Both the position numbers and the translations under genes were made by a program. The notes under the pieces were generated by a model that worked only from the letters and a program-made list of their open reading frames with translations, was not told where the DNA came from and ran no database searches. DNA of 64,000 nt, taken from assembly GCA_005406025.1 (NCBI GenBank), contig BGZK01001386.1, positions 62,001 through 126,000 of the forward strand. Direction: 5' to 3'. The DNA is from Eumeta japonica (taxonomy: Eukaryota > Arthropoda > Insecta > Lepidoptera > Psychidae). Position 1 is the stretch's first letter. The number at the start of each line of letters is the position of its first letter. Shown here piece after piece: positions 25,201 to 37,191 of the stretch.

Positions 25201-28133
25201 TGAAAGAAAAGCAAGGACGTGCTCGGCTTCAAAGACCGACTACAAAGACGATAATACGTTAAGGCGCAGCGTCACAATGTGATTTAATTTTTGAAAAAAA
25301 AATCTTGAGTCGTATTTGGAAATGCAGTAGAATTTTCATACTAAAATTAAATCAGTTTCGATTTTAAAGTGTTAATATGTAATACTGCTTTGAAATTTTC
25401 GTTTTAATTTGATAATTATTTGATAATTTTTTGACGAATTCCCTTGTTATGAAACTTTCACAAAATACATACCGTGCTAAATTATTTTAATAAATTCATG
25501 AAAACCTTTTTAAGCGACATCCAATACCGGGACGCAAACGTTTGCCGTTAAGACGTTTCGGATGTGACCCGTACAGGAATGGGTTTCCTAAGTAAAACAG
25601 CCTTCGTTGCCAAACGCGGAGTGCAGTTGCACAACCTCCTTTATTAGAGCCTAGCCCGTGGAAAACAAAGCGGCAGGTACCTGCGTACTTCGCAACTGCA
25701 CTAGCGTCGTACCCCGATACCGGGCTACAAGCCCACTACCGCGACCTCTACAATCATACACGAAGAGCTGGCATTCCTTTATTCGTTTGATTAACAGCTC
25801 GATTTTTCTCTCTTTTTGTTTACCACTAAACTACAGTAAATCTTAAGCAATGAAATGATATCAATAAACATTTGTTAAAATTATTTATTATTTGTTTAGT
25901 TGCGATTTCAATAAAGAAAACATTCGGACGAACGTTAATGTCTATCGTTAATATATAATATCGGCATTGGCTACAATTAGCAACAATTAATGACGATAGT
26001 TTAGCGAGTCGGCAAGTGTTTACCAGGACTCCCGAGTCCTTCGCCACTACAGTTCGTCACTAGTATGTGATTAGCTGCCCTTCATCGGTTGTCATAAACT
26101 CTTCTTATAGTTCATTAGCAGTCTTTAAATACCCCCTAGTGAAGTAGTTATTTTGTAGTCGCGAACTTACCTTTACCTCAGATTTATATATAATATTCCA
26201 CTAATTAAAATTGTTTAGGTTTATGAGTAAATCATAGCGGTAATTTTATAATTTTTTTAGTTTTTTAACATAGTATAGCAACGAGAAGCAGTAACAAAGC
26301 AGTATCAACAAGATTGATCATTAACACATTTTTGCTGTTTTCTATCAGTGTGAGTTCATGTTAAATTGTGTGTATGCTAAACTTTACTTAAATCGGATTT
26401 AATTTATTCGGTTGCTCCACTCACGCGCAAGCAGCAATTCACATGTTTTATTTATTAGCCGATATTAGGTAAAAACATTGGTAATTATTAGGTAAAAATA
26501 TCGACAAAATCGGCCGCGTAGATGTCGAGATGCCATCGCTTACGCGATTATGTTGCTCAATACTTACGATGTATTGCTGTAGTAGGTACCAGTTGATGAC
26601 TAAGTAGCTAATTAGGCTGCTTAGTCATCAAATTTATAATCAGATAAGCTATTTAAGTAACATGTCTCTCGATCGAGGTTTTTCAATTACTCCCTCATGC
26701 TAAATATAAAGAGAATTGAACATCAACAATTCGAATCAAATCTGTGCGCTTAGTATTGACGAGTTATGTTCAGTCACGCTATGTTAAAATGCGCTACTCT
26801 ATACAACCTTTATTAATTCCTGATACGTCATTATTTATCTGTGATTATAAGGTTAAAATAGATAAATTTATTTATTTTTTTATTTCAGATATACGTAGCT
26901 TTACTCCTGGTGGCTGCGGCGGCCGCCAGCGAGAAGAAGTCGACCGAACAGAAGGCCGAGCCCCTGGAAAAGAAGCTCGACAAACGAGGTCTGCTCAACT
27001 TGGGTTACGGCTACGGCATCAGCGGCTTGGACGTCGGCTACATCGGCGGCGGCCATGGCTTCGGTGGAGCTTACAACGGTATCGATAACGGAGTCCTGCC
27101 ATACTCCGGATACGGACAGATCCTCGGCGAGCACGCCGACGTCACCAGGACTGTGACGCTCGTGAAAGGCGTCCCCGTGGCCGTCCCGGTCGAAAGGCCC
27201 GTGCCCTACCCCGTCGAGAAACACGTCCCGTACCCCGTCAAGGTCCCCGTTCCTCAGCCCTACGAAGTCGTCAGACACGTGCCTGTTCACGTCAAGGAAT
27301 ACGTCAACGTTCCCGTCCACGTTCCCCAACCCTACCCCGTTGAACGGAAAGTGCCGTATCCCGTCCACGTCCCCGTCGACAGGCCCTACCCCGTCAAGGT
27401 CCCAGTGCCGCAACCCTACCCCGTTGAGAAGCACGTACCCGTGCCCGTCAAGGTGCCGGTGCCCCAGCCCTACCCCGTCGAGAAACACGTGCCATATCCC
27501 GTCGAAGTCAAAGTACCTGTCCCGCAACCGTACCCAGTAGTCAAACACGTCGGTGTACCGGTCAAAGTGCCCGTCGACAGGCCCTACGCCGTGCATGTAC
27601 CTCAACCTTACCCCGTGGAGAAACCAGTTCCGGTGCCATACGCCGTTGAAAAACCCGTCGCTTACCCAGTGCAAGTGCCCGTAGACAGGCCCTACCCCGT
27701 TCATGTCGAGAAACCCGTAGCGGTGCCAGTCAAAGTACCCGTTCCCCAACCGTACCCTGTTGTGAAACAGGTCCCCGTAGAAGTACAGAGACCTTACCCT
27801 GTTCCCGTCAAGGTACCCGTGGACAGGCCCTACCCAGTGACGGTCGAGAGACACGTTCCCGTAGCGGTAGAGAAACCGGTGGCGGTGCCCGTTAAAGTGC
27901 CAGTCCTGGTGCAAGGCCACGACAGCTACAGCTTGGGACATGGTGCGTCACTGTACAGCAACGACGCAGCGCTGTACAGCCAAGGCGGTGCCCTGTACAG
28001 CCAAGGCGGTGCCCTGTACAATCAAGGCAGCTCATTGTACAACCACGGCAGCTCATTGTACAACCACGGCAGCTCATTGTACAACCACGGCAATGGGCTG
28101 TACAACCACGGCGCCTCACTGTACAGTCACTGA
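22214..28133 (+). CDS. Secreted Pro-Val-repeat structural (cuticle/matrix-like) protein, two exons
   Basis: Exon 1 (22,214-22,225, four codons) joins exon 2 (26,889-28,133) in phase 0, giving 418 residues. Residues 1-18 ([18 protein letters not shown]) form a clear signal peptide. Residues 19-37 are charged and end in Lys-Asp-Lys-Arg, a likely proprotein cleavage site. Residues 38-90 are Gly/Tyr-rich. Residues about 98-344 are Pro-Val repeats built from [20 protein letters not shown] and VDRPYPV modules. Residues 352-418 are a 7-residue repeat around LYNHG/LYSQG. There are no cysteines, chitin-binding R&R domain or peritrophin domain visible. The composition resembles insect cuticular proteins with PYPV repeats, such as the Vajk group of flies and hypothetical cuticular proteins of moths; the exact family is inferred. 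GC-ending codons dominate, unlike the flanking DNA. The short first exon encoding only the start of the signal peptide is typical of insect cuticle genes. Confidence 0.85.
24832..24906. repeat. Tandem duplication of 35-40 bp
   Basis: The first copy (24,832-24,866) begins caaaatattcgtaatataag. The second (24,867-24,906) starts with the same bases, carries an extra 'atata' and ends 'ggggattcgcttcaat'. The copies differ by that insertion and a few substitutions. Confidence 0.75.
25510..25770. other. GC-richer patch inside intron 1
   Basis: About 260 bases with less AT than the rest of the intron. It holds an inverted pair gtgcagttgc (near 25,622) and gcaactgcac (near 25,690). No splice sites frame an exon with a recognisable product. 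It may be regulatory or an old repeat. Confidence 0.25.
26593..26631. repeat. Hairpin with 16 bp arms near the 3' end of intron 1
   Basis: Arms ttgatgactaagtagc (26,593-26,608) and gctgcttagtcatcaa (26,616-26,631) pair at 15 of 16 positions around a 7-base loop. The right arm read in reverse gives TGACTAAGC, of the TGACNNNGC form bound by Cnc/Maf factors. This could be coincidence. Confidence 0.5.
26889..28133 (+). CDS. Matrix-protein gene, exon 2
   Basis: The exon starts with ATA TAC GTA GCT TTA CTC after TATTTCAG and ends at the TGA 28,131-28,133. It codes for residues 5-418. An open frame of 346 codons on the opposite strand (26,901-27,941) is a by-product of the GC-ending repeat codons and is not a gene. 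Confidence 0.9.
   Translation: MYVALLLVAAAAASEKKSTEQKAEPLEKKLDKRGLLNLGYGYGISGLDVGYIGGGHGFGGAYNGIDNGVLPYSGYGQILGEHADVTRTVTLVKGVPVAVPVERPVPYPVEKHVPYPVKVPVPQPYEVVRHVPVHVKEYVNVPVHVPQPYPVERKVPYPVHVPVDRPYPVKVPVPQPYPVEKHVPVPVKVPVPQPYPVEKHVPYPVEVKVPVPQPYPVVKHVGVPVKVPVDRPYAVHVPQPYPVEKPVPVPYAVEKPVAYPVQVPVDRPYPVHVEKPVAVPVKVPVPQPYPVVKQVPVEVQRPYPVPVKVPVDRPYPVTVERHVPVAVEKPVAVPVKVPVLVQGHDSYSLGHGASLYSNDAALYSQGGALYSQGGALYNQGSSLYNHGSSLYNHGSSLYNHGNGLYNHGASLYSH
27940..28130 (+). repeat. 21 bp coding minisatellite
   Basis: The 3' part of exon 2 consists of 21 bp units coding for seven residues. Three consecutive units around 28,025-28,090 are identical at the DNA level (agctcattgtacaaccacgg plus one base). Upstream and downstream units are diverged. 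Identical adjacent units point to recent unit gain by slippage or unequal exchange. Confidence 0.8.
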
Positions 28134-28245
28134 TTTACCTACCAGCCTAGGTTATAAGTCACGAGTGTTCGCGGCCGAGCTCGCGCAGTGTATTTATCTA
28201 ATGAGTTCGGGAGTACAAGAGTTTTTCTACCGTTAAATTAAGAAC

Positions 28246-28251
28246 AATAAA
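28246..28251 (+). terminator. Poly(A) signal of the matrix-protein gene
   Basis: AATAAA lies 113 bases after the stop codon, followed by 'caaaatactcac' and then a T-rich stretch about 25 bases further on. It would give a short 3' untranslated region. Confidence 0.65.
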
Positions 28252-28259
28252 CAAAATAC

Positions 28260-29880
28260 TCACAAAAACGTACTTTTATTTCCATTTAAAACGATATATA
28301 TTTAGAATGAACGTGACCGAAACCAACACAATGAACGACCTTCAGCAATTGTATAACGTTATAATCGACGGCTCGAATTTGCATTGCGCTCGCTTAGAGG
28401 TTTGTTTATGTAACTATTGGTTAAGGTTACAATGTTTGTTTTACAATAAAGTTATACATAAATAATTATTGGGCTTTGATGAAACCGACCACTCTTTTAC
28501 GTCACAAGAATGACTTGAATATTTAGACCATGATTATTACAAGTGAAATATAATGTACATTCAAAAAATTATTACTCATATGTCAGATCGAAATGTATTT
28601 AGTGCAATTTTTAATTCAATCGTGTTTAACACTAAGAACTTATATTAAAAAAAAGTTATTGTAATATCCAAAATTAAGTCAAACTTTACGATCAAACTGA
28701 TCCAAAATTGAATTTCGTTTCATGCAATAGCATTTCGATTACATGATGTTATGTATGGAAATCAAATTGGAAGCTTAGAAGCACTATTAGAACCGAGTAG
28801 ACTAGTTTTAATAACTTGTGATGAAATAAAGACAATATTGGACAAAGCAAAAATTGTAATATTAAAACAGATTATGTTACTGGGCATTGGAAAATCTTTG
28901 ATAAGAGAATTCCAATAAAAGTACACATTCCGAAACAATAATGATATTTTTAAAAAGTAAGATCAATTTCTATTAGTATATCCCAGAAAATGACTTATAT
29001 TTTAGTACTAAAAAAAGTAAATCATCAAAAAACCTACACCTATAGGTTTCTTAATCGATAAATACGGATTAACCTCATTGATTTCGATCAACCGATAAAT
29101 ATCGATTTCTTCGAAATGTTATCAGTTCACTAAACCTGTAACATCTTACATGAACTTTAAAGTATAAAACTGTGCATGACTCATTAATGTAAAGACATGT
29201 CTTGCTTGACAAAGTAATGTGGCATCTTGCAATTCAAACACCTGCTATTTATCTGGAAATAGAAATAGAGCAAGATGAATTTGCCTTACAAATGAATCAA
29301 AGAAATATACAGTTTTTTCAATAATTATGTAAATCAACGTAAATGACATGATTAATTATCATATTAAAAGTTCAGAATAAAAAATTGCCAACATATTAAC
29401 ATTAATCTATTTACATAAAGCATTAGTAGGTAATTTGCTTAATATCATAAGAATCACATAATAATAAATCAAAACGACTTCGTCTATTTTTAAAACTGTG
29501 CGCACACTCAACACTTTAAAAGTGTTGCGAAATATTTACTTGGTCCTCAGTGTTACTTCAAAAGTTAACGATCTCGGTTGCGCAACAGTTAGACCTCTAG
29601 GTCGTTAGCGTGAAGAGATTTTTCGTGATACGCAAACGGTAGCCTTTGGATACCTATTAGGACGGCTCCTATATTTCTGCAGAGCATTATAATAGCCGAA
29701 ACAAATACGTTTATTGTTGTATTGTACCTCTGCTTCGCACGTGAGACGGTGGGATTTTTTTTATTTACAGACGCATTGCGAAACGCGACGCATATTTACT
29801 CTGTGGAGTTTCAAACTTTATTTTTTAAATACTTTTCGAATACAAGTAATTTTGACGAAGAAAATTGCATTTAAATTCTC
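28260..29880. other. AT-rich spacer
   Basis: No gene is recognisable. The stretch around 29,040-29,110 has repeated 'cgataaata' words. Frames are short and without motifs. Confidence 0.35.
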
Positions 29881-29884
29881 GTTA

Positions 29885-29972
29885 TTCAATATTTTTCATT
29901 GACTATGAGCAATGAAGAATATTGAACAATTAATAAACCTAAAACACTATATGTAGTGTTTTAAGTTTATTA
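29885..29972. repeat. Two adjacent short hairpins
   Basis: Hairpin one: ttcaatatttttcattg (29,885-29,901) pairs with caatgaagaatattgaa (29,910-29,926) at 16 of 17 positions with an 8-base loop. Hairpin two: taataaacctaaaacacta (29,931-29,949) pairs with tagtgttttaagtttatta (29,954-29,972) at 18 of 19 positions with a 4-base loop. Only four bases separate them. They may be remains of MITEs or a structured RNA; no transcript evidence exists here. Confidence 0.55.
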
Positions 29973-29974
29973 GA

Positions 29975-32900
29975 CTTTTGTTTTGATTTGATCATGGTGC
30001 AGTTAAAAGGATGAGTTTCGCTAAGCTGTCATTTTAGTAGATAATGTACAAAATAGATGAATGGTATTAGTTTTCCGAAAATTTCCAAATCTAGTCATCA
30101 GAGAAATGTATTTCTTTAAACTTATTCTTCTCGCGTGAACAAAAGGGATAGCCCTATAGATATGGCCCACTGGTCATCGGGGGCCGCCACTCGCTGCGTA
30201 CGGTGCGTAGTTACAATTCGAGCCTTTCTTCTTCAGATGTTATCGGTTCTTTTAGTGATATCGTGTGCCTATCGCCATTTCGACTTGTGATTCTGTGGTT
30301 GTGTAGTACTCTAGTTGTGGTTCTATGGACTCAATCGTCCTTTGAATTTTGTCTGGTGGTTATCTGTTTTTGAATTATTTTATGCAATCCAATTCCGGTA
30401 CAACGTTTTCATTTTTACTCCTAAGTCCTAAAGGAAATGCTTAGGTTAAATATTTTCTCATAAGAACATAAAACAAAATTGACAATGCGCGAAACATTCA
30501 CACAATTTCTGTATTCTGATATTAAAAAAAATATAGAATATTGCAGTGTCCCTTATATAATGCATTGCTCTTATTATACATGCAGCCTGATTTTATAGGT
30601 TCGAAATCAGTTTCTGATTACTTTGCTACGTAAATAAGTACCAAAACAAAATGATTATTTATTACATAAAACCAAATATTTATTAAAAAAAGATATTCGG
30701 TTATATATGTCATTTTGCAAAGGTCGTCCGAATTTCAAAAGGTTAAAGCGATAAAATTGCTTCGTCATTGGTTACATAATCGCTTCAGTAATTTAAAATC
30801 AACACAGATAAGAATAAATACTTCCTTTCAGGATCTTTAACATGAAGCTGTACTTTTGGAGTATCTGTACAGATATACAAAAATTTGAATTGGTGATAAA
30901 AAGAAAGGGAAAGAAATCGAAAAATATTTAAAGCACTTTCGAAATTTGTACAACTTATACTGCGAACTTTGCCAGAACAATAGATTTTAGTAGGAAGGTA
31001 AACGCCATCTATCCGTGGTTGTTGTAAACTATTCATACGTAAAAGGCAACCAAATAAAAGTGTAGCGGGAGGCTATTTAACACAGTAGAATTTTTAAAGA
31101 TTGCTGTTAGAGGTCGCTTTAGATGCTCTAAATTTAATCATGGGCATAAATGAAAATGCAGTGCATTCGTTTCCCAAATAATTTTAATTGCCATACCTTA
31201 AAAACTTTAGACAGTCGCTGATCTAGATGAATCCTAAAATGAAAATAAATTCAGCACGAAATGCTGAATTTTTTTCAAGCGTCTCCTTTTCGAACACTTG
31301 AAAGAGAAAAAATTGCTTGGGTGTTGGGGCTTTTAAGATTTTTTACGAGGACAAACTTATCAGTTTTCACTTTGAAAACTATTAATACTAAGATTTAAAA
31401 AATAAATAAACTTGCTATTTTTCAAATAACTTACAAAAGATGTATTATTATCGAAGTCATTCATTTTAATGAAGCATTGCAGTATTTCGCAATTGCTTAG
31501 ACGCTAAATTTATATTTAAAAAATTGGTCCGTCAAAAAATCTAAAAGTTATTTTGGATAAATGTCTTAAAAAATTTTTGACAACTATAAGCTTTTGATCA
31601 AATCAACCGACAGAAAGGGAGATTGAACTATTTGAAGCAGTTCAATTACTACCAAAAAGATTTAATTACAGAAATCGAACGGTCGAAAATTCTAAAAGTC
31701 CCTTAAATGAGATTCCGTTTGAGTATTTTTGTTCACCATATCACTCAAGCAAACGAACTAATTTCGATCAGGTGTGCAGCGTTCACGCAGTTTTATTGTA
31801 AATAGCTATAGAGTTTTTAGCCAATCATTATAGCAGATAAAAAGATATTAATTAAAAAATATGGATATGAGATTTCTTAAATTTCATTAGGTTAATTGAT
31901 TTTTCAGGAAATGAAAACTTTGTAAAATAATTTCGATCGCTTTAAACTCAATCACAAGCCGTTTATTTAGGCAAAAGATTCAAGAAACTGTCTGTAGGAA
32001 TTTCTACTAGAGAATCTTTTTTTTTTTGGTTTTTACAGTCTTTTTCAATTTTATCGCCATTCGGCGCACAAGCAAAACACTCTCATAATCTTATTGTTTT
32101 AGATTCAAGGGCTTAAACCTCAAGCCCTTATTTTCGAAGATTTTGATTACATTCTCGTTCATGGTATTTTGAAACGGAAATATAAAATGGAGTTTGCATC
32201 GTAATGCAAAGTTTTGTTATCTGTAGTTTTATCAAAATATTAAATCACATAAATAAATAAGTTTATCGTTTTCTTTTTATTTGCTTGGACATAAAATTTT
32301 CGATTTCCCATAATATGAAAAGTATATTTTGCAAATTAAGAAAAATATTTTTATTTCAGATCATACCGATATTATTATAACATATTTTTTACATAATTAC
32401 ATTCACAGAATTCTCTTTCACAAATAGTCATCTCATACGAATCATAAACATTAAGAATTTAATTATCTATGTCATCATCCTTACCTTACGCAACCGTGTA
32501 ATGAAAACTTCACGGTCTGAGTTGGTTTGAGGTATGTATGCAACGCACACAAACAAATGTTCATATGAATTACAAACTTACATTTCAAACGTTAAGTAGC
32601 GCGTTGATGTCTTTTGTATGTGCGAGGAGATTAATAGGAAAGTTTTTAAAAATTGATTATCGTTTTCTTTGAATCGTTTTTAACTATTCATTTTAAAAAG
32701 TATACTGTACTTGACGAAGCATTTATTTAACGATTCATATTGTCTAAATAGCTGTTAGTACAATGTTAAACAAGAACTCGAGTGCAAAATATTAACAAAA
32801 GAAAGTCAACAAAGTTCTCGGCGCGTTCTCAGAGAATGCGTCCACTTTATATAATTTTACTAGTCGCTATTTATTTTTAATTACAATACATTAAGATTTT

Positions 32901-33590
32901 TGCTACTTTGTAATAAAACTACAACTTTAACAATTTCGTTTGTTTTAGCGAGTACTACTTAATCATTATATATACCCTTAATTTTAATTTGTAAAAGATA
33001 AGATGATTATTATTTTATTTTATTTTCGCTTCTGCAAATCTGTCCGAGTAAAAAAATTCAAACAGTATTACGTACGAATCTTTATCAGTATACTGATAAA
33101 AACTGAATTTAATACAGTTCTATTAATAAAACCAAATTGTTGTTTAGTTTTATTATGTTACTTACCCGACGTTAAAATATAATAGTAAAATAGACTAAAA
33201 TATAATGACAACAATTTAATTTTTATGTAAAATGACAACCACTTAAATTAGATGTCTTATTAGTTTCAACCACACGAGAAACACGCATCAACTATCTGTC
33301 ATTCATTGTTAATTCGTTTTAATATGGTGATGTAAGAAAATTGAATGCGTACGCTAGAAGGATATTTCGTAAAAAAAAAAACTAAATTTTTATCTTAACT
33401 CAGACTTTTATTATTGATTGCTGAGAGATATACTCCTATTACACTTTTGTCTAATATTGAAAGACTTGGAAGTTAAGATCTCCACGCTTACATTACAAAT
33501 TGAGGGCTGATGACGTGAATGGGTCAATTGGCCGTGGGCGATTAAAATTCAAACCTGCACCTTTTGATTTAACGCCAACTTGCTGACAAC
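29975..33590. other. AT-rich spacer
   Basis: Nothing coding is recognised. 30,140-30,360 is less AT-rich ('gggggccgccactcgctgcg') with no domain in any frame. The remainder is AT-rich. Confidence 0.35.
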
Positions 33591-33594
33591 CCGT

Positions 33595-33624
33595 CCGCCA
33601 CCGCTATTAATATAGCGATGGCGG
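33595..33624. repeat. Short GC-rich hairpin
   Basis: ccgccaccgctat (33,595-33,607) pairs with atagcgatggcgg (33,612-33,624) at 12 of 13 positions around a four-base loop, in AT-rich surroundings. The flanks ('aattggccgtgggcgattaa' before it) look like an old repeat. Confidence 0.45.
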
Positions 33625-36180
33625 TTTACTACACATGTAGAAATAGAAACCTTAAAAACATAAACACATGAACATATGGTATATTATATGGTCTAGATAA
33701 TTGGAGCGTAATCTTATAGTAATTTAATGATAGCGTATTCAATTAGGAAAATACAGAACTTTCATAAGATCACAGACGCATCTGCGTCAATGGTCTTGTC
33801 ATCTGTCTGTTGCAGATATTAATTTTGGGAACCGTAAAACATACAAATTTGTAATTTAGCATAGTTATATTAAATGTCGATTTACGCATAATCCAAAGTT
33901 GATTTGTCAAATATAATGAGAAATGAACTACAATGGTGTTAAAAATTAAAATCCAAATGTTTTTAAAATATATCGTATAGGTTTTTAACCAAAACAAAAA
34001 GAGTACCTTGGTACGGAATTCTCAGTGCGTGAGCCCTACTCACGTTCGACCGGTTTTTATGTCGTTTCAAATTGGGTCATTGTTAAATGTCAATGACAAA
34101 AAACATCCTTTACTCTATTTAAGAACATGTTCTCTTACTTTATTATTTTAATTAATATTCATATGCTTGTGTCCGTTTCTATGATCGTAAATTTTCTTAG
34201 CGTGTTCATATTTTTTACTTTACGATTCGTCAAGTCGTGTGTAATTTCACTAATGTATAAGATTAGTGCTTCCAGCATCCCCGCGGAATCAGTCTTTTTT
34301 TTTCAATCAATTTTAATGTTGGAATAAATTAATGGTTTAACTTTTCTTTATTTTCAGAACCGATATATCTTTACTTTTTATTGAGTGAGTAACTTGAACT
34401 TTTAATCTTTGAATGTACAAGTCACTATGTTTTTTTGTCGACTGATAAAAAAATATTGTGTTAAATATAAAACGTTGTTATATTCTAATACAGTCGAATT
34501 TACGAATTTACTATTTGCTTAAAACGGGCGGTCGGGCACCGAAATTGCATTATTAGCGTCCTTTTTCGCCTTTTTGACAAGGAATCTTCAAAATGAAGTC
34601 ACTTTGAGCGGCAGTTTTATTACATTTCGAAGTGTAAACAGAAAATCGTAATAACCGGTAACGAGACGGCAGACGCCGGCGACGGCAATAAAATTATTTT
34701 GAAACGCTAAGTTATTTCGAGTTACTTAAGTGCAACTCAAAAGTAGGATGAGGTCTAAACGGGTTGTTGCATTATGTGAGCGCTCCTTAATTGGCGGCCA
34801 CGTGGGTGTGGTATCGGAATAAATGAATTCGATATGACTCTTTCGCCTGTTTTAGACTACGTTTACTTAACTATTGTCATAGCAGAGTTTTTGCGTTCGT
34901 TATTTTAAGTTGAAAGACACTTTTTTAGACGAACTTTGTTCGACGAAAACAAATTATCCGCTAATTCTATCGCAGTCTATGTTAAGGCTTTAAAGGCGTT
35001 CATTTCATAGTAACATAAAATAATTAAATATTTAATATATCTTAAAAAATTATAGGCATTGTATATTCGATAGCAACTCCCAAACCCGCTCTTCATGTTG
35101 GAGCCTCTCGATGCAAAATAAGAAAATTATAGGGAAGTATGCGTCAACAGCGAAGTGATCACAATTTGACACGCCAATTATACATTTAAACAATGCACAT
35201 GCATTTAAAACAACACATTCAAATAAGCATACTAATATACTCACCTAGTTTTGTTGATTTGTGTTAATAGTAAGAGAGGAATTAAGTCGTACCTGGAAAT
35301 AAAAAATATAAATTTATGTTTTGTTTACAGTATAAAAAGCTATTAATGTCATTGCCTACAAACATAATTATAGAATAATTACCAAAACTAGAAATAGAAT
35401 AATTTATGTCTAATATAGCAATTATGGTACATAATAAATTATTGATTGATTTTCGTATTAAATAATAACTAGTTTTAAGTACAGTCTTAACTACATTTTA
35501 AGAAATAATTCCCGGGAATCATCGAGAATATTGACAACAACTTCTTTCCTTTTGGAATCTTCTGTTTAAGCGGATGAAAACATGAGTGGAGATTGAGAAA
35601 CCTATGAATACTTTATTTACTTCGAATCCATTTGCATTCTCAATGCTTTGTGTTATTTTGAAATCGACGACTCACACAAAAAATAGTTGCCTATCAAAAT
35701 AATTCAAAATAAATATGAATAGGTTTATTAACTTCTGCTGGAGTCTCCGTTTGCGTGGTTAAATAAATTTAACCAAGATTTTGACCTTTATTATCCCCGA
35801 ACATAAAGTTATAATTTTGATCGTGCTCCGACAGATTTTCATCCTCCTCGCTTTCGTTTCTCTCTCATTCTTTGTCTTTCGCTCTCGCTTTCCTTCGCTC
35901 TTAACCTCTCTTTCTCTATACATTTTTCTTCCTCTCTCTTCTTTCTTTCTACCTCAAACGTCGACAGAGAGACGCGTTTCATAGTGCACGTGGATCCGTT
36001 CATTAAAAATATTCTAAAGGATATTGTGATACCTTAAAATGCCTGTTTTACACTGAGAAGGATAAAATGCAGCTGAAAAATACTATCTCATTTAGAAATG
36101 ATTTGTAAGAATCACACACTACTTCATTTGCTATGTCGACATCGTGTGTATTACATTAATTATTAATAACAATGAGTTGC
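33625..36180. other. AT-rich spacer with a GC-richer patch and a pyrimidine tract
   Basis: 34,520-34,810 is a GC-richer stretch ('gacggcagacgccggcgacg', and 'ggccacgtggg' with an E-box CACGTG). 35,835-35,955 is a CT-rich tract. No coding region is recognised. Confidence 0.35.
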
Positions 36181-36242
36181 GTTTATTTAATGAGAGCGGT
36201 CAACTTATTGCCGTTCGGTCGCTCCACCGCCCGCGCCTCGGT

Positions 36243-36272
36243 GTATCGAATGAGGTTACTGAGATATATCCA
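36243..36272. repeat. 30 bp direct repeat, copy 1
   Basis: A phrase gaatgaggttactgagatat plus five more bases (36,248-36,272) recurs exactly at 37,167-37,191. Including flanks, 29 of 30 bases match. Copy 1 follows a GC-richer piece ('ctccaccgcccgcgcctcgg'). Confidence 0.65.
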
Positions 36273-37161
36273 AGTGTGCACATTAGTTGCAAAACCGTCT
36301 ACGTCTGACCACGAAAAAAAATAAAAGATTAAGAGAAAAATAAAACATTTGCTTTGTGTAGCGGTTAACTCAATTCACCTTTCGCTGACGGACACCGCTA
36401 CAGACCGTTCGAAGGAATTATGTGAGCTGATTTGGTGAATATTATTTAGTTTTACGGTAAAAGTAAATAAAGCAATAAAATATTAGAGATATAATAAGAT
36501 TTGGACTGTGTCTCAGAATATACCAGAAATTATTGGATTACAGTAAATCATAAAATTCTAATAAAACTGTCACAATAAGAGGGGTAAAAAACAGAGTAAG
36601 ATCTTTCGCACTGGGCACATAAAAACTAGAATGTTTTGTCATTACATATAAAATGTACTAAACAATCGCAATGTAGAGTAGGTTTAGTAATAACGATACC
36701 TTATTTCATTGTAATAAGACAATTTAACAAATCAAAAGCAATATAATTACCTTTTTCTTTTGTTGAATTTTCCTACTCTTAATAATATCTCTGTTATTTA
36801 AAAAACCCAGCAAAGATGTTCTACACTCAAATTAGTCTTTGGGATACTAAAATAAATTTGTCATAGTGAACAAAATATATCTAAGCACTCGCAATGTTCA
36901 TTCTATATTTTTCATTATAATTAAAACTAATAAAGTATGTTAATACTAAGTCGTTCCTAATGTTTAAATTTTTCCCACAATTTGATATTTTATGACTTGT
37001 AAAACCATAACACCAGTATTTCATATAATACAAAGTTAAGAATTCACAATTGCCGAAAGAATATTATTAAACCATAAAATGTATTTTTTCGGTATATCAC
37101 AAACAAACCTAAAATAGTAGACTTTCTTCATTAGATATATTTTGATAGCTTTTTCAGCAAG
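36273..37161. other. AT-rich spacer between direct repeats
   Basis: Nothing recognisable apart from AT-rich sequence. The two direct-repeat copies bound it at a distance of 919 bases. Confidence 0.35.
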
Positions 37162-37191
37162 GTATGGAATGAGGTTACTGAGATATATCCA
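37162..37191. repeat. 30 bp direct repeat, copy 2
   Basis: Second copy of the 36,243-36,272 phrase, with one internal mismatch in 30 bases. The sequences outside both copies are unlike each other. Confidence 0.65.

Larger units (their letters stand above)
22226..26888 (+). other. Intron 1 of the matrix-protein gene
   Basis: A 4.66 kb intron runs from GTGAGT to TTTTTTATTTCAG. It is AT-rich. It contains a 35-40 bp tandem duplication (24,832-24,906), a GC-richer patch at 25,510-25,770 and an inverted repeat at 26,593-26,631 whose arms hold TGACTAAG-type words. No further exon is recognisable. Large first introns of this kind often hold enhancers, but none can be proven here. Confidence 0.7.

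Noticed and set aside
26901..27941. 346-codon frame on the minus strand
   Set aside because: It is the antisense of the Pro-Val repeat exon. The GC-ending repeat codons keep the opposite strand free of stops; there is no start context or promoter for it.
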